The notes beneath the pieces are model-generated. The model ran no database searches, was not told where the DNA came from, and saw only the letters and a list, made by a program, of their open reading frames with translations. Of a DNA stretch of 64,000 nt, positions 59,618 through 64,000 are shown piece by piece (positions within the stretch are counted from its first letter, which is position 1; each line of letters opens with the position of its first letter). Origin of the DNA: JADCGM01 sp943370355 (lineage in GTDB: Bacteria > Pseudomonadota > Alphaproteobacteria > Sphingomonadales > Sphingomonadaceae); the NCBI GenBank assembly GCA_943370355.1, contig CALRQP020000017.1, forward strand, positions 1 through 64,000. The letters run 5' to 3'. A program made the position numbers and the translations under genes.

Positions 59618-60232
59618 TTAGCGGGAAGCGGAGCCCCAATAATTGAAGCTCATCGGCCGCGGTCCGGGGATGTAGTTGGCGCGCAGGCCGTCGGGATTGA
59701 AGCCGCCTTCGCGGAGCAGCGCCGGGATGTCGCGCGCCAGATGGCAGCCGCCGCCGATGACCTTCCATAACGGGGTCAGCCGCTCCTGCCACAGGACGAC
59801 CGCCGCGTCGGGGGCGCGGCCATGTTCGGAGAACAGCAGTCGCCCGCCGGGCTTCAGCACCCGGTGCATTTCGCGCAGCGCGGCGACGGCGCCGGGGATC
59901 GTGCAGAGCGTATAGGTGGTGACCACGGTGTCGGCGCTCGCGTCGTCGAGCGGGATCTGCTCGCCCGGCAGGCCGATGAACTCGACCGGGAAGGGGCTGT
60001 GCGCGGCCTTCCGCTCGGCCATGCGGCGGATGTCGTCGGAGGGCTCAAGGCCCCAGAGGAGTTCGACCTTGGCCGGATCGTAGAAGGGCAGGTTGAGGCC
60101 GGAGCCGATGCCGATTTCCAGTACGCGGCCCTGCGCTTGCGGAACGACCAGCCGACGCTGGTAGCTGATCGGCTTCGCGCCACAGGCGAGGTTGATGACG
60201 TGCGGGAGGATATGGCGGTCGTAGAAGCCCAT
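59618..60232 (-). CDS. Class I SAM-dependent methyltransferase
   Basis: A 204-residue methyltransferase_11 protein. SAM-binding LEIGIGSGLNLPFYD near 38-52 (motif I), DDASADTVVTTYTLCTIP (motif III) and HRVLKPGGRLLFSEHG (motif IV region). The C-terminal GGGCHLARDI and NYWGSASR are features of a phosphatidylethanolamine-methyltransferase-like branch, but the substrate is not certain. The Fur-like spacer to bfd follows it. Confidence 0.82.
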   Translation of the reverse strand: MGFYDRHILPHVINLACGAKPISYQRRLVVPQAQGRVLEIGIGSGLNLPFYDPAKVELLWGLEPSDDIRRMAERKAAHSPFPVEFIGLPGEQIPLDDASADTVVTTYTLCTIPGAVAALREMHRVLKPGGRLLFSEHGRAPDAAVVLWQERLTPLWKVIGGGCHLARDIPALLREGGFNPDGLRANYIPGPRPMSFNYWGSASR

Positions 60233-60239
60233 GCCGGTG

Positions 60240-60737
60240 CTAGCCAGTTGTTACGCCGTACGGCGCAACCTCTTTGGCGCGTTGCCAGATCGTGATTTGT
60301 TGGGTGACGATCATCGCGAGCGCGAAGACCATCAGCGCGTCGATGATCGCGCCAGCGTCCACAGCGCTACCGGACTCCATCGCCCAAGCGCGGATGCCCG
60401 AACGCACAGCGATCAGCCCGATGAGCAGCAGCAGGGTCAGGATATGCGTGTGCATCATCAGCTGACCCGTCTCGGGATCGCGGACGAGCCGAAAGGTCTT
60501 GGCCCGGAACCGGCCTACGACGACTCCAAAGGCTACGGCAAGAGCAAAGCCTGCGTAATTGACCAGCCCGAACGTGGCATGCGGCTGGAACCATAATCCC
60601 ATGCTGATACCGAGTGTCGCGACGGCGGCGGGGATCCAGAGCCGGTTCGGATGCAGCGCGCGCGGCTTGCGGGCGCGTGCGATCCGGATGCCGACGACAA
60701 GCACGACGATCAGGATCGCAATTTGGTTGGGAGTCAT
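60240..60737 (-). CDS. CcdC/DUF1453-like membrane protein
   Basis: A 165-residue protein with about four or five helices: QIAILIVVLVVGIRIAR at the start, then GRFRAKTFRLVRDPETGQLMMHTHIL and a C-terminal helix pair. It matches the CcdC/DUF1453 pattern (paired FRLV/GxLMMxT). The function is unknown. It starts in the stop of the permease-side gene order and overlaps the amino-acid permease gene by 4 bases. Confidence 0.7.
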   Translation of the reverse strand: MTPNQIAILIVVLVVGIRIARARKPRALHPNRLWIPAAVATLGISMGLWFQPHATFGLVNYAGFALAVAFGVVVGRFRAKTFRLVRDPETGQLMMHTHILTLLLLIGLIAVRSGIRAWAMESGSAVDAGAIIDALMVFALAMIVTQQITIWQRAKEVAPYGVTTG

Positions 60738-62149
60738 GCCCCGGCCTTTGCCAGCCGGCTGTTCCGCATTCCGTACAACAGGTAGAGGACGACGCCCGCG
60801 ATATTCCAGTAAAGGAAATAGCGCTGGGTCATGCTCGGCAGGCTGGTGAACAGATAAAGGCAGCCGAGGATCGCCGCCGGGCCGATCACCCAGGCCAGCG
60901 GCGCGCGGAAGGTGCGCACTCGGTCGGGCTCGCGGATGCGTAATACCAGCATGCAGACGGCGACGGCCGTGAAGGCGGCCAGCGTCCCCGCATTGGCGAG
61001 CGCTGCGATCTCGTCGAGCCGCGCGATACCGGCAAGGCCCGCGACTAGTACCGCTGTGAACATCGTGATGCGGATCGGCGTGCCCGTGCGCCTGTTCACC
61101 TTAGCGAGCGTATCGGGCAGCAAGCCGTCGCGCGCCATGACGAAGAAGATGCGGCTCTGGCCATAGAGGAAGGCGAGCAGCACGGTCGGCAGCGCGATGA
61201 TCGCCGCCGCCGCGATGATGCCTGCCATGCCGGGCTGGCCGAGCAGCCGCAGGATCAGCGCGAGCGGCTCGGGGCTCGTCGCATAGCGGGTGTAGGTCAT
61301 CGACCCGACGGCCGCCGCCGCCACTGCGACATAAACAAGCGTGCAGACCAGCATCGAGCCAACGATGCCGATCGCCAGGTCGCGGCCCGGCTTCTTGGTT
61401 TCCTCGGCCGCTGTCGAAATCGCATCGAAGCCGTAGAAGGCGAAAAAGATGATCGCCGCCGCAGCCATCACGCCGCGCTCCAGCCCCTGCGCATCGGGGG
61501 CCTTGGCGAAGCCATAGGGCATGAAGGGTTCGAAATTGCCGGAATTGAAGTGCGGCAGTGCGACGGCCACGAACACCGCCAGCGCGATGATCTTGAACAC
61601 GACCAGCACGGCGTTGACCGTCGCGCTCTCCTTGGTGCCGAGCGACAGCATGCCCGCGACGACCGCGATGATGAAGACGGCGGCGAGATTGATGACGCCG
61701 CCGGCATGCGGCCCCGACGCGAGCGCCTTGGGGAGAGCCCAGCCGATGCTTTCCAGAAAGCCATTGGCATAGCCCGCCCAGCCGACCGCGACGGCGGACA
61801 CGACGAGTGAATATTCGAGGATCAGGCTCCAGCCGATCACCCAGGCGATCGCTTCGCCGAGCACGGCATAGCTGTAGGTGTAGGCGCTGCCCGAGGCGGG
61901 CATCATCGTCGCCATTTCGGCATAGGCGAGTGCTGCGCAGGCGCAGATCGCGCCGGCGATCAGGAAGGACAGCACGACCGCCGGACCGGCGAGGTTCGCG
62001 CCGACGCCGATCAGCGTATAGATGCCTGTCCCGACGATCGCGCCGACGCCGAGCGCGACGAGATGCGGCCAGGACAGCGTCGGCGTCAGCCGGTGCTCGG
62101 CGCGCACGTCGGCCGGGTCTGCCGATTTCCGCCTGTTCCAGAATGCCAT
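60734..62149 (-). CDS. Amino acid permease (APC superfamily)
   Basis: A 471-residue transporter with about 12-14 helices. GVGAIVGTGIYTLIGVGAN (first helix, unwound substrate site) and FAFYGFDAISTAAEETKKPGRDL (sixth helix region) are APC hallmarks, close to cationic-amino-acid (CAT-like) permeases. The C-terminal stretch has extra helices. It imports amino acids by proton symport; specificity is not clear. Confidence 0.9.
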   Translation of the reverse strand: MAFWNRRKSADPADVRAEHRLTPTLSWPHLVALGVGAIVGTGIYTLIGVGANLAGPAVVLSFLIAGAICACAALAYAEMATMMPASGSAYTYSYAVLGEAIAWVIGWSLILEYSLVVSAVAVGWAGYANGFLESIGWALPKALASGPHAGGVINLAAVFIIAVVAGMLSLGTKESATVNAVLVVFKIIALAVFVAVALPHFNSGNFEPFMPYGFAKAPDAQGLERGVMAAAAIIFFAFYGFDAISTAAEETKKPGRDLAIGIVGSMLVCTLVYVAVAAAAVGSMTYTRYATSPEPLALILRLLGQPGMAGIIAAAAIIALPTVLLAFLYGQSRIFFVMARDGLLPDTLAKVNRRTGTPIRITMFTAVLVAGLAGIARLDEIAALANAGTLAAFTAVAVCMLVLRIREPDRVRTFRAPLAWVIGPAAILGCLYLFTSLPSMTQRYFLYWNIAGVVLYLLYGMRNSRLAKAGA

Positions 62150-62232
62150 GCGCTGTAGCCCCCGTTGATTTGCTTTGGCGCGACGTTAGCCGCTCCGCCG
62201 CACTTTGCCAGCCGGGAAAGCGGTTCGCCCCC

Positions 62233-62257
62233 GGAACGGATTGCGCCGCGCCGCGTT
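62233..62257 (+). promoter_or_regulatory. EcfG-type general-stress promoter
   Basis: GGAAC (62233-62237), a 16-base spacer and CGTT (62254-62257) match the alphaproteobacterial EcfG consensus GGAAC-N16/17-CGTT. The start of the small DUF1328 gene is 34 bases further down, and an AGCAGGAG ribosome-binding site lies between. Confidence 0.7.
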
Positions 62258-62291
62258 CGGATTTCGCATTCAGAGCAGCAGGAGCTTCGTC

Positions 62292-62468
62292 ATGATCAAA
62301 TGGGCCATCATCTTCGCCATCATCGCGGTCATCGCAGGCATCCTCGGCTTCGGCGGAGTCGCCGGTGCGGCTGCCGGCATCGCCAAATTCCTGTTCATCG
62401 CCGCCATCGTGATCTTCCTGATCTTCCTCGTGCTCGGCGTAACCGCTGCGCGGAAAATCAGCTCCTAG
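62292..62468 (+). CDS. DUF1328 small membrane protein
   Basis: A 58-residue membrane protein with two helices: MIKWAIIFAIIAVIAGILGFGGVAGAAAGIAK, then IVIFLIFLVLG (residues separated here for brevity). This is the YtjA/DUF1328 pattern. It has no known activity but is often stress-induced. The EcfG-like promoter directly upstream supports membership in the general stress response. Confidence 0.9.
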   Translation: MIKWAIIFAIIAVIAGILGFGGVAGAAAGIAKFLFIAAIVIFLIFLVLGVTAARKISS

Positions 62469-62530
62469 CCGGGCTTGCCGGCGGGCAGGCGGCGACGCAT
62501 CATCGGCCCTCATCTTGGGGGAAATACCGA

Positions 62531-64000
62531 ATGCGTCTCGTCCTGCTCGCCGCTGCCCTGCTGTCCACGTCCGCGCTGGCGGCGCCCGCCGACGATTTTC
62601 ACAAGCTGCTGACCGATCATTGGTCCTGGTATTTGTCGGTCAACCCGATGCAGGCGACCGACCTCGGCAACCACAGCTATGACAATCAGATCGGCGATCC
62701 GTCGCTGGCCGAGGCCGACCGCGAAGCGAAGACCGCGCAGGCGTTCATCGCGCGCATCGATGCGATCGACCCCACTGCGCTGACGCCAGCCGATCGCGTC
62801 AACCGTGCGATTCTCCGCCGCATGCTCGCCGAACAGGTCGAGGGCAACAGCTTCGGTCAGCGCGCGATCACCTTCACGACCTATTATGGCTGGCACACCG
62901 GGTTCGCAGGCTTTCCAGAGAATGCGCCGCAAGTCACCAAGGCGGATTTCGACTCCTATCTCGCGCGGCTGAACGCCTATGCGGCCTATAACAAGGCGCA
63001 GATCGACGTGACGCGCACTGGCCTCAAGGCCGGCTATGCCCAGCCCTGCGCGCCGCTCACCGGGTTCGAGAAATCCATCTCGGCTCATATCGTCGACGCA
63101 CCCGAGAAATCGGTATTCTGGGCCCCGTTCGCCAAACCCAAGCCCAAGGCCATTTCCGATGCCGACTGGGCCGACATGCAGGCCCGCGCCAGGACCGCGA
63201 TCATGACCGGTGTCGTCCCTGCCTACCGCGCCTTCCTCGACTTCTACACCAAGGACTATGCTCCGAAGTGCCGCACCACCGTCGGCATCGGCGCGACGCC
63301 CGGCGGCCCTGCCTATTACGCCTATCGTGCCCGCGTCATGACGACGACCGACATGACGCCGGAGGCGATCCACCAGCTTGGCCTGTCGGAGGTCGCGCGG
63401 ATCGGCGCGGCGATGGACAAGGTCGCCGCCGACGCTGGTTACAAGGACCGTGCCAGCTTCGTCGCGCACATGCGCACCGATCCGCAATTCTACGCCAAGA
63501 GCCCGCAGGAGCTGCTCGAAAAGTCGGCCTATATCGCCAAGCAGATCGACGACTGGTTGCCCAAGCTCATCGGCAAACTGCCGCGGTTGCCGTTCAGCGT
63601 GAAGCCGATCCCCGCCGATCAGGCCGAGGGCACGACGACCGCCTATTCCGAATGGGGCAGCGTCGCGAACGGCCGCGCCGGCGTATACCGCGTCAACACC
63701 ACCCATCTCGACCAGCGGCCGCTCTACGAGCTGCCCGCGCTGACCATGCATGAGGCCGCCCCCGGCCATCAGACGCAGGGCTCGCTGCAACAAGAGCTCA
63801 GTCTCCCCGCCTTCCGCAAATATTCAGCGTCCTTCACCGCCTTCGTAGAGGGCTGGGCGCTGTACACTGAAAGCCTCGGCGAGGAGATTGGCCTCTACGA
63901 CACGCCTGAGAAGAAGATGGGCCGTTACAGCTATGAAATGTGGCGCGCCTGCCGCCTCGTCGTCGATACCGGCATGCATGCGAAGGGCTGGAGCCGCCAG
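62531..64000 (+). CDS. DUF885 family exported protein, cut by the window edge
   Basis: The first 490 residues of a DUF885 metallopeptidase-like protein; the frame is open to the edge. Signal peptide (MRLVLLAAALLSTSALA), then a helical region. The likely zinc motif HEAAPGH is near 406-412, followed by FVEGWALYTESLGEE and RLVVDTGMHAKGWSRQ. The family (also called thermostable carboxypeptidase-like or DUF885) is common in sphingomonads; its substrate is not known. Confidence 0.85.
   Translation, partial: MRLVLLAAALLSTSALAAPADDFHKLLTDHWSWYLSVNPMQATDLGNHSYDNQIGDPSLAEADREAKTAQAFIARIDAIDPTALTPADRVNRAILRRMLAEQVEGNSFGQRAITFTTYYGWHTGFAGFPENAPQVTKADFDSYLARLNAYAAYNKAQIDVTRTGLKAGYAQPCAPLTGFEKSISAHIVDAPEKSVFWAPFAKPKPKAISDADWADMQARARTAIMTGVVPAYRAFLDFYTKDYAPKCRTTVGIGATPGGPAYYAYRARVMTTTDMTPEAIHQLGLSEVARIGAAMDKVAADAGYKDRASFVAHMRTDPQFYAKSPQELLEKSAYIAKQIDDWLPKLIGKLPRLPFSVKPIPADQAEGTTTAYSEWGSVANGRAGVYRVNTTHLDQRPLYELPALTMHEAAPGHQTQGSLQQELSLPAFRKYSASFTAFVEGWALYTESLGEEIGLYDTPEKKMGRYSYEMWRACRLVVDTGMHAKGWSRQ

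Overview
The window is GC-rich, gene-dense DNA from an alphaproteobacterium, most likely a sphingomonad (order Sphingomonadales). This is inferred from the overall style and not from a marker gene: many overlapping start/stop codons, a CYP153-like P450, TonB-dependent receptor, sphingomonad-type SCPU pili, an IF-1 with a basic C-terminal tail, and an EcfG-type general-stress promoter. I see no rRNA, tRNA, CRISPR array, transposase or prophage. Both window ends cut a gene.

Layout. 1-4.7 kb: an SDR diverges from a tightly overlapping operon of acyl-CoA dehydrogenase, APH-fold kinase, DUF6285 and DUF1330 proteins, which resembles the LvaC-LvaA-LvaB set for 4-hydroxyacyl-CoA breakdown; a class A acid phosphatase follows. 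4.7-7.7 kb: CYP153-like P450, YghU-like glutathione transferase and a TonB-like protein. 7.9-15.3 kb: succinate dehydrogenase, unusually split. sdhCDA is separated from sdhB by a VapBC-like pair, an antisense FMN-dependent lactate dehydrogenase and a HicBA-like pair; a GH13 glucosidase follows sdhB. 15.5-20.9 kb: a peptide (POT) transporter coupled to two exported amidohydrolases, one lacking its metal motif, then NnrU. 20.9-24.3 kb: tandem SDRs, an unknown protein, rpoZ and infA. 24.5-30.4 kb: RluA-type synthase, OsmC, hydrolase, a cassette of small secreted protein, cytochrome b561 and membrane-anchored LuxR regulator, then a HisKA_2 kinase and a cyclophilin. 30.6-41 kb: thiolase and enoyl-CoA hydratase, leuB, DUF502, a MASE1-PAS-GGDEF protein, asd, two GFA proteins, a hydrolase and an M2 peptidase. 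41.2-46 kb: chaperone-usher pilus cluster with three SCPU subunits. 46-53 kb: peroxiredoxin, TonB receptor, YqgE, a 36-aa leader-like peptide, TIGR02186/TauE and GNAT. 53-64 kb: MerR, an ABC exporter diverging from TetR-DUF418 across a perfect 30-bp palindrome, a bacterioferritin/Bfd unit with a Fur-like box, amino-acid permease, DUF1328 under an EcfG-like promoter and a truncated DUF885 protein.

Several intergenic spacers hold inverted-repeat elements with CCCCTC/GAGGGG arms (25.1, 30.5 and 53.0 kb) and one of a different type (23.3 kb). The most interesting items are the split sdh locus with its VapC-like protein lacking a catalytic acid, the LvaABC-like operon, the cytochrome b561/membrane-LuxR cassette and the tandem amidohydrolases.
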